From positions 103,289,048-103,353,047 of the forward strand of contig NC_135500.1 of assembly GCF_052857255.1 (NCBI RefSeq): a DNA stretch of 64,000 nucleotides. Reading direction: 5' to 3'. A program made the position numbers and the translations under genes. This document shows, piece after piece, positions 1 to 11,780 of this stretch. The stretch comes from Amblyomma americanum. Its lineage: Eukaryota > Arthropoda > Arachnida > Ixodida > Ixodidae. Under the pieces are notes generated by a model, which was not told where the DNA came from, searched no databases, and worked only from the letters and a program-made list of their open reading frames with translations. Position 1 is the stretch's first letter; every line of letters starts with the position of its first letter.

Positions 1-3000
1 CTTTTAGGATAGCTACCGCCAAGATGGTTCCCGTGACAACCGCCAACCGGCTGCGCCCTCTCACGCTCTTACCGTACCCTCGACCTTGAGCGGTAACTAT
101 CCTCCGGTGGCGGATTCCTCCGCTATCGCCACACCATCCTCGTTGCATGCTAATAACCTTCCGGACAGTTCCATTGGTAAACACCCTTCGGATACGCTTT
201 CCTGCGCTCTGGCCATACTCTCCTCCTTCCAAGGTAACCCTCCTCTTCCTAAAAAAAAGCTTCCCTGGGTGTTTCTCATAGGAACTAGCCACTGGTTGCG
301 CCATCTTAAGCACTCGCCATACCCTCGTGCTCCCGCGATAACTATCTACCACTCGGCAATCTTCCGCATACGGGATATCCTCCTCCTTTTTCTCTAACCA
401 GCCTCCGAATTGTTGACATTGCAACGCACCCACAGGCTATCCTGAGCAGACTACTACGACAGCGGCGATGCAAAACCCAACAACTGGCACTTCACAGCTG
501 TTGCTAGAAATTCGCCTGCATACCAATGAGCCGAGCAGTTGATTGTCGAGCGCTTCTTAATGCTTCAGTACTTCTGAAACACTTAGGTTGAAGTGTGTGA
601 AAAGTGTTAGTGTCGAGTTCGCAAGCGGCAAGACCCCCATCAATATACACAAATAATTTTACACCCTGCGGCCCATGTTAAGCAACAATAAAGTGCTTAA
701 AGAGAGCTCGATCAAGCAGAAAACTCGGAGAAAACATATTCCAAAATGGTCCATCAACGATTTCACCGAGCATAAAGGTTGAGAGCATCAAGTTGAACCC
801 ATGAAAAGCTGCAAGAGGACTTAATACAACGCACAGGACAAGCGTCTAGTTGCCACAGAAAAGATGCCAAGAAAAACAGTGAGATCGGTGATAGAAGTTC
901 GGAGGATTTTTCACTTGACGAATATCTCGCCTTTCTTCCTATGGAAAGGAAATTGGTTAGAAACGAGAAGAATGTTTCTCTTCTTGTTTCAAGGGATTTT
1001 ATTGCCGTTCTGTTTTGAGGTGCCACAGCTCTGTTTTTCCTCCCTAAAATCCGGAGCCTTTCAGTACTTGCAGCATGCCAGTGCCCAGAGATTCATTGGG
1101 CTCATAATAAGGCATGACAAAGCCATTTAATGTGCGAGTGGTGCTGACATTTCTCGTAGAGAATGTTTAATAAAGACCAAGGTGGTTTATGGGATCGACA
1201 TTTTGGATATATGGAAAGCTGCCCGTTAGGGATCCTGATGTATTTAGACCATCTCAGTTCTTTATTGTAAACCTCAGAGCATGAGGCATTTTTTTAGTGC
1301 GTTATGGTGTTATACAGAGAAGCTTATCAATCTAGCCAAGTAGCTTAAGTAACTGCTTTTGTGAAGGCTTTTGGTTCTCCTATTGAAAAATTCTTGTTTG
1401 CAGTCTTGGAAAATGCAAACATCGGTGATGTGTTGCTCAGGAGCACAACGCTATGTCTCTAGGAGCCTTGTTAGGGCTACTCGCAGACCAAAAGCTTACC
1501 AAAGCTACATGCTACAGCACTGAATTCATCATTCGTCAAGGTTGTCATTATTCCCTTTGTTGTTAACGCTGCCTTGAGTCCCCTGCGCTTTGGTGTTGGC
1601 TATGGTCATATTGCCGATGGTTACCTATGCCAACAGAGAGAAACCGAGGTTGTGAAAACAGTTTTGCGCGGTATCAATGGCTGCTCCTCATTAAGCTAAA
1701 TCTAAAGGGTTCTGGTTGCGTCACTGAGGGTACGTACCCAATATTTTATGGTGGCATGAGATGGGAATGTTGGGCCCTTCAGTACCTGGGATACCGCTGC
1801 ATCAAGTTCGCAACAGCAGAGGCTATTTATCTTGTTTGTGAAGTGGAAAACAGGTTTTGATGTGCTGGGAACTCCCAAGGTTCGCTCTTCTCCAAACCGA
1901 CCAGCCCGTCACCCCACTGACACCACTCTAAAAAAAAGCCTTCGCACATGCCACCCGAGACTTCACAACAGCGAGCTGGAATGTTTCAGCACTCCTAACA
2001 ACCTATCCGCAGCTGATCAATGTCACCGTGAGACAATCAGCTGTCCCTCCTCTCGCCCGGTCACTCTGGTTCCCAGTGAGCGTTAAATTGCAGCCAGCAC
2101 CGGGTTATATGTGGTGTGGATGATGGAATACCTTTTTATTTCTTCATTTTAACGTTTTTTCTACCTCACGCGCGCGCACAAGTGCGCAGCATATTCTTTG
2201 CAAAACTTTTCTACGTCTTGCCAATTCTGAATTTTGGAGGTAATAAGTACTCACGCTGCATAAAATATCAGCAATTATGTGTGGCACACTCAATGGGAGC
2301 ACATGCTTCGTGATGACTTGTTTACTTTCACTTAAGTGTTGCGCAGCCGGCTTTTTACATTTGATTCTACATCAAGATTTTTTTTTTATCACGATAAAAA
2401 CCTCGATTTCTTAGCACGTATGCGCAAACGGCGTCTTACTGCTCAGTTGTCTTATTTATGCGCACCGATTGGACATGCTCGTTTCGAAACTTGGAGGGGA
2501 TTCGTTAGAGAAGATGCCGACGCTTTGAAGCCAATATTTTCGATGAATTACCTGTAGAGCCTCTTCATAATGCCGATGACTCAGAATTAGACTGATTCTT
2601 TCCTGCGCAGTTATAGCAGCAGCCTCGCCTTTTGTTTCTTGACAATGGTTTATAAATCCTCGATACGCACACATGCATTCAGTCTCCCACAAAAATGATA
2701 TTTTTTTTACGATATATGCCAAATTTAATTGTCATGGCGTAATTTTACGCTAAGCAGAGCTTTGTGCTATGGCCAGTGAATTGCCGCCTGTGTTACCTGA
2801 CAGAGACTATTGATGATTATTTTATTATGTGTAGTTATGGTATGTCCTGGCAGGCTATAAAGCGAATTCCTAGTGGGGCATTTATATCACGCCGGACGGT
2901 TTAATATTTTTGCGCGTCGAGAACACTGTGGTGCGCCTTGTAATATTTTTGTCTTGATGGAATTCTTCAGTTTGCGGAAGAACCGCATGATGGAACGGCG

Positions 3001-3250
3001 TTCCGAACCAGAACGATCATTGAAGTCTGTGTTCGAAGAGCAGTGCACTTTAGTGCGGAAAGTATAAGTTGCGCAGAAAGTACCTCCAAGGCGTCCTTTT
3101 TTACATTAATTTTGGCTGCTGCCGCTAGTGGATGCGCCACATAGACGTCTGAACATCAGTCCTAATCTATAATAATTAGTCTTTCAGTAATTGGTCGCAT
3201 TCATTATGTTTTTTGTGGACTTTATGTTATTAATGGTATGACCAAATTAG
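1..3250. other. Unassigned intergenic or intronic stretch
   Basis: I recognise no gene, RNA or element here. The longest open frame (plus, 86-397, 103 codons) has no motif I know and no splice borders that convince me. Short frames around 1380-1860 look faintly protein-like but change frame several times; they could be an old, decayed coding insertion. The missing 3' exon of the minus-strand MAM gene should lie here or beyond the window; I searched for its Ala-Leu-Asp-Asp signature by eye and did not find it. Confidence 0.5.
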
Positions 3251-3253
3251 AGA

Positions 3254-3489
3254 CCGCCACCGCAGTGGCTGAGTTGTTATGACGCTTGGCTGCTGACCAA
3301 TAAGACGCGAGTTCCATCCAGGCCACGACAACTGAATTTCGATGGAGGCGAAATTCTAGAGGCCAGTTTACTGTGTGATGCCAGTGCACGTTAAAGAACC
3401 CCAGGTGGTCGAAATTTCCGGAGCCATTCGCTACGGCGTCCCTCATAGCCTGAGTCGCTTTGGGACGTTAAACTTCCATAAACCAAATC
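3254..3489 (+). mobile_element. tRNA-derived SINE, family A (Ruka-like), copy 1
   Basis: The left end has a pol III A box (TGGCTGAGTTG) and a degraded B box (GAGTTCCATCC), then a body with the family signatures TTTCGATGGAGG, CCAGGTGGTCGAAATTT and CGTCCCTCATAGCCTGAGTCG, ending near TTTGGGACGTTAAAC and CATAAACC. The tRNA part resembles tRNA-Ser(GCT) (loop CTGCTGA), which is an inference. The same unit recurs at six other places in the window in both orientations. Confidence 0.88.
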
Positions 3490-3885
3490 AAAGCGAACTA
3501 CTTCAGGGACTTTACAACTGAGCCTTCAAAATGACATTGACAGTATTTTTATTCTTGCAAATTCTGGCACCTGACTAAAAATCCTACGAAGTCTAAATAT
3601 ATGTGTTTCAGCTGTAGGCATGGAAATTCTAACTTCTCATTCACGATACATGTCACCTTCGTAATTCATGACCTGTCGTATAGATATCTAGAATTTAAGT
3701 TTGCGCCTATCCTTTCATATTCTTTTAATATTTCGAAAGTTTGTAACAAAGCAACCAGGGCGTAGGGTTTCAAACCACGAAGTTTAAGAAACTCTCTATG
3801 CATTGTTCGCAACCTGGCCTATTTAACATCTGTTCGACCACAGATGAAATTGTCCCATCCATATGGTCTGCTCAATAAAGGTCAT

Positions 3886-6800
3886 CAGCTTCACCAGCTC
3901 GCCATCATCAGCCTGATTACACCCCCTGCAAATAAACACCGATACCATGTCTCTCCAATTAACCCAATTAACAGCTGCGCCCACCCTTTGCCGACAAACT
4001 TCTGAACCTCATCCGCCCACCTAAATTTCTGCCTTCCCCTGCTACGCTCGCCTTGTCTTGGAATCCACTCCGTAATCCTTAAGGACCAGCGGTTATCTTG
4101 CCTTCGCAGTACCATTCCTTCCTCTTGATAACGCCTAGGGTGTCATTAGCACGTGTTTGTTTCCTCAAACGCTCTGCCCGCTTTCGGTCTCTTAACGTTA
4201 CACCCTTCAGTTTTATTTCCATGGCTCGCTGTGTTTTCCACAAATAAGCTGAACCCTGTTCGTTAGCCTCCACGTTTCTGCCCCGTAGGTGGGTACCGGT
4301 AAGATACAGCTGTTGTACACTTTTTTCTTGAGGAATATTTGTAACCTGCTATTCATGATCTGAGAGAGCCTGGAATATGCGCTTCACCCCATTCTTATCC
4401 TTCTCGTTATTTTCCTCTCACGCTCTGGATCAGCTGTAACTACCTGACCTAAGTGGACGTGTTTCTTGACCACTTCCAGCCGCTCGCTGCCAACTGTGAA
4501 CTGCTGCCCCCTTGCTAGACTTTTGAACATTACTTTGGTTTTCCGCATGTTAATTTTAAGACATACCATTCTGATCTGCCTGTCTAACTCATTGATCATG
4601 CGTTGAAGCTCGTGTACAGAGTGACTCAGCAAAGAAATGTAATAGTCGAATCGCTGATTATTAGGGTGTCAACCATTATTTTTATCCCTAACTGTTCCCA
4701 ATTCCGGCCTCGGAATATCTCCTGTAAACGGGCGGTGAACACCATTGGAGAGATCGTGTTTCCTTGCCTGACGCCCTTCCGTGTTAGACGGTTTATGGTT
4801 TATGGTTTAAGGGGCTTAACGTCCCAAATCGATTTAGGCTATGAGGGATGCTGTAGTGAAGGGCTCCGGAAATTTAGACCAGCTTGGGTTATTTTAGGTG
4901 CACAGACATCGCACAGCACAAGGGCCTCTAGAACATCGCTTCCATCGAAATTCGACCTCCGCGGCCGGGATCGAACGCGCATCTTTCGGGTCGGCAGCCA
5001 AGCGCCATAACCACTCAGCCACCGCGGCGGCGCTTTCCTTATTAGAACTTTACTGCTGACTCTATGGAGGGCTATGGACGCTGTACACTTGCAATATAAA
5101 TCTTCCAGTATTTTGACTCTTCTACTCTCTGATTTCGCAATGCCTGTATGACTGTTGATGTTTCCGCTGAGAAACGGTTTCTCGTAATCAATGAACGCTA
5201 TATTTTGGAGTTGCTTATATTATACGCATTTCTCTATCACCTAATTGATAGTGCCAATATGATCTGTTGCGGAATATGCTTTACAAAAGCCTGCCTGGTC
5301 ATTTCGTTGTTTAATGTCTAAGGCTATCCTCACTGTATTAGCGCTTACCTTAGTAAATACCTGGTTGACAACGAATAGCAAGCTGATCGGTCAGTAATTT
5401 TTCAAGCCATTGGCATCTCCTTTCTTATGAATTAAGATAATGTTTGCGTTTTTCCAAGCTTCTTGTGCGGTCGAGATCACAAGGCATTGCGTACTCGGGG
5501 CAGCTTGTTTTTCTAGCACAATTTCTCTTTCATTCTTCAGAAGATCTGCTGCTATCTGTTCCTTGATAGCTGCTTTCTATACTTCCTCTTTCGTTACTGA
5601 GGGAATGACTCATTGCTGTTCGCTACTGTCTCTCTCATTAGTGTTCCGATTACATTGGCTATTGTATAGATTTGTGTAGTACTCTTAGGCTACATTATTA
5701 TCCTCTCCATATTAGTAATGACATTGTCCTTCTTGTTTCTTAATGCATACATGTGGTTTTTACCTATCCCTGGTTTCCACTTCACTGCTTTTAGGCTACT
5801 CCGTTCTTTAGAGCATGCTGGATTCTCTCCTGAGTAAACTTCCTTATGCCGGCTGCCTCCCCCTCCTTGCGCTTATGTATTAAGTTCTATAGCTCTGCAA
5901 GTTCTGTTCTCTCTGTAGGATTAGACGATCTCATACTTTTGCGTTTTTTAACCATATCTTTCTTCTCCTGAGATACCTTTCCGGTATCCTGTCGAAATGT
6001 CCTACCGCCTACTTCTGATGCGCACTCCGCAGTTATAGCTGTCACATTGTCGTTCATTGCATTAAAATTAATATCGCATTCCTCAGTTGAAGCTTAATAT
6101 CTGTTTTGCAGTGATATCCTGAATTTTTCTCTTTTTTCTCTTACCTGTAAATGGTTAATGGTCTTGCTCTTCACTAAATTAGGATACAACTTTAAAAAAC
6201 AGTAGTTAACACTGGGCCACGGTGCGCGGCAAAATGTATTACTCCGCTAGCCAGTCACAAAAGTAAACGAAAACTACTTTTTACTGTCATACTTCATTAA
6301 ACCAGCCAGGTATCTAAATTCTATAACTTATAACTTCTTGCTTTGGTGACAAGAGAGGTTTTAACAAGGGACTACTTTTTGTCGTGGAGGTATTCTGGTT
6401 TCCGGTCCTCAATGTGGGCGGAACTTCACTGCAGACTTCATTTGGCTCCGTCTATAGCTTCTTCAGTCTAAGCTAATTTGAGACCTTAAGATTCTGTGGT
6501 CGCTACAGCGAACCTTCCAGAGGACATCCACATTTTGAACGATGCCAGGTTGAAAGCATAGTATGAGGTCTATTTCATTTTTAGCCTCACCATTGGGGCT
6601 TTTCCAGGTCCACTTCCTGTTCTCTCGTTTGCGGAAGAAGGTATTAATGATCCGTAAATGATTTCTATCTGCGAACTGTACAAATAACTTTCTCCTTGCG
6701 ATTTCTAAAGCCTATCCCATAGTCGCCTACCGCCTGGTCGCCAGCCTGCTCCTTGCCCACCTTCACATTGAAGTTGCGCATGAGTGCAGTGTAATGTGAT

Positions 6801-7190
6801 TTGACTTTGTTCATTGCTAACTCCACGGCTTCATGGGAGCTTTAAACAGTTTGGTCATCATGGCTGGATGCAGGCGCGTAGGCCTGCATCACCTTCTGGT
6901 TGATACTATAGAACTCCTCTACGTTGCCAGCTATATCCTGAACAAGGAATCCCACACCTAGTTCATTAAAAGTGCCTTACCGCAATGAATGAGTCAATGA
7001 AAAATAGAGCTGCCCGGGCTCATTTTAAATGTCCTTTCTTAAGTTCAATAATGGCCTGCATCTGCTCGAAATCTGTCGTCCTGTTTGCTGCTATATTTAT
7101 TTTATTAATATTTTCCCACCCCTACTTCACGCTTGCCTCTAGAAACACTTCCTTACACTCCGTAGTGGACGTGATGAGTGCAGCTTCAAC
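3886..7190 (-). pseudogene. RTE-like LINE, nearly full length, decayed, split by a SINE
   Basis: Read on the minus strand, the stretch gives pieces of an apurinic-type endonuclease (near 6990-6550, with MQAYAPASSHDD, then MRNFNVKVGKEQAGDQAVGDY and DLEKPQW), then reverse transcriptase pieces (5460-5040, QAGFCKAYSTIDHI-like; RKGVRQGNTISPMVFTARL at about 4790-4700), then the typical RTE carboxy end: LQRMINELDRQIRMVCLKIN at 4600-4540, a KTKVMFKSL motif, VTADPERERKITRRIRMG near 4390, VTLRDRKRAERLRKQTRAND near 4200-4150 and RWSLRITEWIPRQGERSRG near 4080-4040. The 3' end near 3886 carries the GATGATGGCG-type tail of the family. Many stops and frame changes mean it cannot code. A family A SINE sits in the reverse transcriptase at about 4793-5035. 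Confidence 0.85.
4793..5035 (-). mobile_element. SINE family A, copy 2, inserted in the RTE-like LINE
   Basis: On the minus strand the left end reads CGCGGTGGCTGAGTGGTTA (A box) and GCGTTCGATCCC (B box). The body is full length and ends in a short TTTAAACCATAAACC-type tail. It interrupts the reverse transcriptase reading just before the RKGVRQG motif. The flanks CTTCCGTGTTAGA (about 4780-4792) and TTTCCTTATTAGA (about 5033-5045) may be a mutated target-site duplication. Confidence 0.9.
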
Positions 7191-7199
7191 GGCATAAGC

Positions 7200-8018
7200 C
7201 GAAAAACACAATAATTCAATTTATCCGTATTTTCTCTTGCAAAAGAGCATTGGCATGACCTTCTATGCAGTATTATTTCTTTCCATTAACCCGAATAGTT
7301 CAAAAAGCATCTCAGTATGCACTTATATGCTCTGTGTTGTGTAAAATATTTTCAGAGTTACTCGTGTTTCTGTTGTATTCTGTTATTCTTTTTTATCCTG
7401 TTGTTTGATTTGCGCTGACAAGTGTTGCCAATTACCTATATTTGGTTCTTATTTATTTTTTCCACCAGTTTTCGCACATTTACTATATTACATATTTGCC
7501 TCTACAGCTCGTTGTTGTTTCTGCTGGACTACTACAGAATTGCGCGTTTTTTTTCAATGCTCCTCACCCAGTTCTCCTCGGAGCCTGTAAGGTGCTAATA
7601 AATTAAAGAACAATATCTCGCGGTTGCTATAAAAATCTTCGTGAGATCGTTAAACTACATACTTCTCGCACCGCAAGTTAAGCTCATATATTACAAGAAA
7701 CGTATCGTCTGTTGCGGAAACAACAGTCACCGAGAAGTGTAAGATTTTCGCCGAAAAAAAATAAAATATATATTTAATCAAGAAAAAATTTTGCTTTTCC
7801 TCCATTCAGCACAGCGGCATGAGAACATAAGTTAAGAGTCAACTCGCAGCGCCAAGTGTCGGCGCGCTTGACATACGCTAGGACCGGTTTTGCGCATGCG
7901 CACTGCAGGAGACGCCAGCGATCCTCACCGAGCCGCCCCTGCTGGATATCGCTGCCAGCGCACGGGCGCTGGGACCGATATCGCTGGTAGCGGGGACCGG
8001 TTTTCAGGAATTGGTGGA
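7200..8018. other. AT-rich spacer ending in a GC-rich patch
   Basis: Nothing coding is recognised. 7850-8018 becomes GC-rich and contains two copies of GATATCGCTG about 33 bases apart. The Arg/Pro-rich open frames there are a composition effect. Confidence 0.5.
7891..7902. promoter_or_regulatory. NRF-1-like palindrome (TGCGCATGCGCA)
   Basis: A perfect match to the NRF-1/alpha-pal type consensus, in a GC-rich patch just upstream of an ATG at 8019 that is followed at 8032 by a GTGAGT donor-like site. This could be a promoter and tiny first exon of an unseen plus-strand gene, but a chance match is quite possible. Confidence 0.25.
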
Positions 8019-8037
8019 ATGGCGTCCCTCGGTGAGT

Positions 8038-8421
8038 CTTTTTTTTTATACGTCTTTATTTCTGCATAAAATAGGCCTAGCCTTGCGGCAGAAATGAGGG
8101 GCTTCATGGGGGTGGAGGTGGGGGAGGGGGAGGAGGGCCGGTCTCCACTTCTTCTTCGAAGTGGGGTGGTCCTGTGGTCGGCTCTGCGAAGAAACGGCCA
8201 GGCCCTTCTTCTTCCTTGAAGTATAGGAGAAAAGCCCGCCAGAGCCGGAGTGCGTCCGATGATCCGATGTGTAATGGTGGATCGACCCATTCCTGCAAGG
8301 TGCCAGGTCGGTGCCCGCACAGGGACTGAAGTGCTCGCTCCCGCACCACGTCAAAAGCAGGGCAGCGCCACAAAAGGTGTTCGGCCGTGCCTCTGGCCGG
8401 GCATGCCGGGCATTCATTCAT
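8038..8421 (-). pseudogene. 5'-truncated LINE, carboxy end of ORF2 and 3' tail
   Basis: The minus-strand frame (8421 to 8104, 105 codons) has the zinc-knuckle-like motif CPACPARGTAEHLLWRC (Cys-x2-Cys-x7-His-x4-Cys) that ends many RNase H-bearing LINE ORF2 proteins. An acidic stretch and a run of ten prolines before the stop follow. A short 3' UTR with an AATAAAG-like signal and a short A tail (T run at 8039-8047 on the plus strand) closes the copy. Upstream ORF2 sequence is absent, as in a dead-on-arrival 5' truncation. No clear target-site duplication was found. Confidence 0.75.
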
Positions 8422-9102
8422 TCATGGCTTGAAGCTTTTTCAAGTTCCTCCTTCATTTCTTCGCGGTTTAAGTTGTCCTTTCAGCGCCCCCAGCCCCTTT
8501 TCTTCACGTTTTGAAATTGCTTCCGACCGTTTGAGAGGGAAAGCGAGCCAATACCAGGAACATGAAGATGCATGCCTGTTCTCGACTCCCGTTGTGGTGT
8601 ACGTAAATAGCGCCGATGCTGGGCGCGTACGCCCAGGAAGGAATCTTCGAGTCGGCACTTTAGACGCTATCTTGCTTACCCGGCTTCAAACACTAGGCCA
8701 GTCGCCATTGAAGTCTCTGGAGGCGCACAGTTTACTATCCCGAACTCCAGCAGCATAGTCCAACCCTTAAGAACAGATTGATCACGCCGAATGCAGAAGG
8801 TAGTGCGTTGTGCAGTGTTGGGTCACATTCGAGAACTCCAGTGGATCGAAACTAGTACGGAGGCCAAAAACGTTTTTTCACTCCCTTCCCCGTCCTTTCT
8901 CTCGAGGCGTTGTTCCGGTGTCTATCAATATTATATTGAAACAATTATTGTGCCATTTCGTTCCAAAGAAGAAATCAAGCACAAGTATTAATTCAAACTT
9001 AGTAAACTACGCTGATGGTCAGGTGAACTTCTCGCTGTTAGAAAGGAATAACTGCCTAGCTGCGCTGCGAAGCACAGGTGACCAGTTTTCAGAGAATGGT
9101 TT
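8422..9102. other. Unassigned spacer
   Basis: An open plus frame of 123 codons (8387-8758) overlaps the LINE end and has no recognisable motif. A GTAAGC donor-like site on the minus strand near 8687 has no convincing exon before it. Confidence 0.4.
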
Positions 9103-9302
9103 TGAGCCGCCGTGGTGGCTCAGTGGTTGTTGTGCTGGGCTGGTAACACGAAAGACGTGAGTCCGTCCTGTCTGCAGCGGTTGGATTTTGATGGAGGTTA
9201 AATGCTAGAGGCCCATGTACTTTGCCATATCCGTGCTCAGTAAACAACCCCAGGTGGCTGAAATTATCTCGAGTCCTCATCTGCGGCGTCCGTCGTAGCC
9301 TC
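9103..9302 (+). mobile_element. SINE family A, copy 3 (3' end lost)
   Basis: It starts with CCGCCGTGGTGGCTCAGTGG (A box) followed by a decayed B-box region, the TTTTGATGGAGG and CCCCAGGTGGCTGAAATT body signatures, and stops after GGCGTCCGTCGTAGCC. The usual end is missing or diverged, so the 3' border is uncertain. It lies in the intron downstream of host exon 6 as read on the minus strand. Confidence 0.8.
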
Positions 9303-9643
9303 CACCATGGCGTCCGTCATTGCACTTGCCCTGTGTCTTTCTTTCTCTGGTGCCTCGTTTTTCGCGCAGCCTTGCCTATGGTAACTAGCAACTAGCGCAT
9401 CTCAGTAAACTATATAAGATCATAAAGAATGGCTAGAATTTCGGCCCATGACCGTTAATTAGAGATTTCTTGAAGTATTGTGCGTTCGAGCATTATTCCT
9501 AGACATTGAGGTCAAGATACAAGGAACTTGTTTGCAGCGCCATCGAATAACTAAACTTCGCTGCTGGGTCCATGCTGAAAAACAGCGTTATGCGGTCAAG
9601 TCGCATCCAAAACAAATTAAGCAGTAGTGTTGAGGCTACTCAC

Positions 9644-9753
9644 TGTGCTGTCCTTTTCCATTTTGAAGGCAACGTTCACACCAGTCCACGTATCTCTGGC
9701 AAGCTCCCTAGATGATCGACTCTTGACGACGTGTTCTTCGTGGTTACTGGCTG
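9644..9753 (-). CDS. MAM gene exon 6 (second MAM domain, middle part, second half)
   Basis: A 110-bp exon read on the minus strand. The acceptor is CTAAATTTTCAG at 9754-9765 with a pyrimidine-rich tract before it, and the donor is GTGAGT at 9643-9638. Reading enters in phase 1, completing the codon opened by exon 5, and leaves in phase 0. It ends ARDTWTGVNVAFKMEKDST. The Trp sits 14 residues before the exon end, exactly as in exon 2 of the first MAM domain, which is strong evidence that both exons code for the same part of the fold. A CAGCAG at the acceptor could allow use of either AG. The next exon (the Ala-x-Asp-Asp end of MAM 2) should start in phase 0; I could not find it between here and position 1. 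Basis: borders and phases seen, domain identity from family knowledge. Confidence 0.72.
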
Positions 9754-11624
9754 CTGAAAATTTAGAGAAGGTTGGGGAAATATTTTTGGCACAACATTGA
9801 TTTGGCAATACTCTTCACGTGTGAGATCAACAGTTAAAAATCTGTATTTTCGATGCCCTACCTTGATTCGGGCTGCAAAATATTTCTGGGACGGAAACGC
9901 GGAGCATTTATGGTGCAAGTTAATATGTTAGATGCATATTTTTTACCAATCAATACTTTATGACAACAGGCATTTCAGGTGCCTGTTCAAAAGTTCTGCG
10001 TTCATAGAGAGAAGTTGTCAAAGAAAGAGCAGATGATTAAATTTGGTCTTGACGATTCTTGTGTGAAACAAAACATTTTATAGATTGTTTCAAAAATAGA
10101 CCGTACAAAGCTTTGATCATACCAAGGGTCGCTGTGTGTGAATTGCAGTTTCGCTCAATTTTGTTCCACCGTTATCATAGCAGCACGGCGCGCAGTGAAG
10201 CACGCAAACGACAATGCGCCTAATTGAAGTATTATTAGTGCCTAATTGCGGGCTTTCTAGATATGCTTTCATATATAGTCCACGGAGAAAGCGCGGTTTC
10301 AAGGCAGAAATACACACCAAAATTAACAGGCGCACGGCACTAACCCTCGGGGTGCTGCGAACAGTATGCACTACCTGGCCTGAAAAATGATTTAACTCAT
10401 TTCTGTGCTCATCTTTGAGAGCGGGACTGAAGAAATCAGCACCTGCACACGAACGACGCTGTAAACAGCGCAAACTCGCTGCAACTAGATAAAGTGTGCT
10501 GCGCTGTGATATACTTTGCTAATATCTGTCCTCTTGGCCTTTTATGCATATCATTAGAGAGGGGTGACTTGACAATTTCATAAAAAGGAAACGTCAAATA
10601 CTATCGGGGAGAGACAAGCGCTAGAGGCAAGCTCTCTCGACTCAAGGGTAATCGACAAATAACCACGTCCCGTATGCGCCTATTCAAATCTCAACTGTAT
10701 GCTTGACTCAGAGTAGTTTTCTGTCCCTGCTTCCTGCTGTCATTATGTGTATAAAAATGCAGATAGAAAATTCATGGTGCCGTTAACCACCGCCCTAAAG
10801 GTATGGCGCAATATTATTGATGGGCCCTTCAGCGGCCATGGGTCGTCTTAACATGTCACTTCACCAATACGGACGCTGCTGAGAGCATCCCCCCCCCCCA
10901 CCCTTCACCCTCCTTAACCATGTCGAGCTAACGCTCCTGAATGGCCTAGGGGTAGCGTGCCTAATTCGTTACCCTATGGTCATAAGTTCGGTTCTAATCT
11001 AATCCCGTCAATTTTCGTTTCAGCTGAATTATTTACTTTACATTATCACAAGCAATATTAAACTGTTGAGTCATATTAGGACCTTATAATCTCGCTTAAT
11101 GCAGTGTTTTGAAGACTTTCAACGCCGCAGCTCCACGCATGATGTCACCACTCTATCAATCCGTATTTTCTTGGTGCACCAACTGCGAAGCGAGGTTCAA
11201 ACTGAAAGCAACTGAGTTGTCTTGAATGTGACGGCGTATATGACGAGAGGGGTTGACTCTACGCCTGTCCTTCAAATTTCAGTCCGGGAGATGACGACAA
11301 TACACAGATCTTGGCATGGTTTGCTCTCAAAAATATTTGTAATTAAACAAAAATCTTTTCCAGGAGCCACTTCATTCCCGTCTGGCGCATGGGCAACGTG
11401 ACACAGAGGCATGTCGTAGAGGTGTGCTCTAAAATCACTTTGTGTGCATATGCTCATTCGGTTATACCGAGAGGACAACTATGCACATTAAACTTCGTTT
11501 CAATCAACCGGAAACGTAACAAGAAAAAAATCGTTAAGTTTCCAACACTGTGCAGATAAAATGTCGCCTTTCAAAATGCAGTAATGGAAATCAATAACTT
11601 TAGAACTTCTTTTGCAACATTTAC
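9754..11624. other. Intron 5 of the MAM gene (1.87 kb)
   Basis: No coding sequence recognised. A run of nine or more C lies near 10889. A weak tRNA-like patch at about 10930-11000 (GGCCTAGGGGTAGCG plus a degraded B box, AGTTCGGTTCTAATC) could be an old SINE head. A minus frame at 11272-11478 has an acceptor-like start but no domain I know. Confidence 0.55.
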
Positions 11625-11780
11625 CTCTGGTAATAACGCTCAGAGAGTAGTCTTCGAATCCGGGGTAGAAAGCACTGTAGTGGAAAGCTAAGCACCGAAC
11701 TGCCCATCGTCCCATGATTCTCGGCGACGTGAAAGCGGCCCGAGTGGATGTGCCTCTGGTGTACAAGACTGCTTGACCGC
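11625..11780 (-). CDS. MAM gene exon 5 (second MAM domain, middle part, first half)
   Basis: A 156-bp exon on the minus strand, phase 1 in and phase 1 out. The acceptor is TTTTCGCAG ending at 11781 and the donor is GTAAAT from 11624. The product includes GQAVLYTRGTSTRAAFTSP and WAVRCLAFHYSAFYPGFEDY, the Gly...Ala...Ser-Pro...Cys-Leu-x-Phe-x-Tyr core of a MAM domain, then YSLSVITR. Its first two bases complete a Gly codon with exon 4 and its last base completes an Ala codon with exon 6, so the three exons join without a break. The first MAM domain codes this part in one 233-bp exon; here it is split in two. Confidence 0.82.

Noticed and set aside
7925..8421. Overlapping Arg/Pro-rich minus frames of 105-131 codons
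   Set aside because: Only the 8104-8421 frame is real (LINE carboxy end); the others are shadows in GC-rich sequence.
9306..9390. ATG in a CCACCATGG context followed by a signal-peptide-like stretch (plus)
   Set aside because: Stops after 25 codons, abuts a SINE end, and the GTAACT donor is weak; probably chance.
10926..11010. tRNA-like patch with A-box-like GGCCTAGGGGTAGCG
   Set aside because: B box too degraded and no SINE body recognised; mentioned only as a possibility inside the intron entry.
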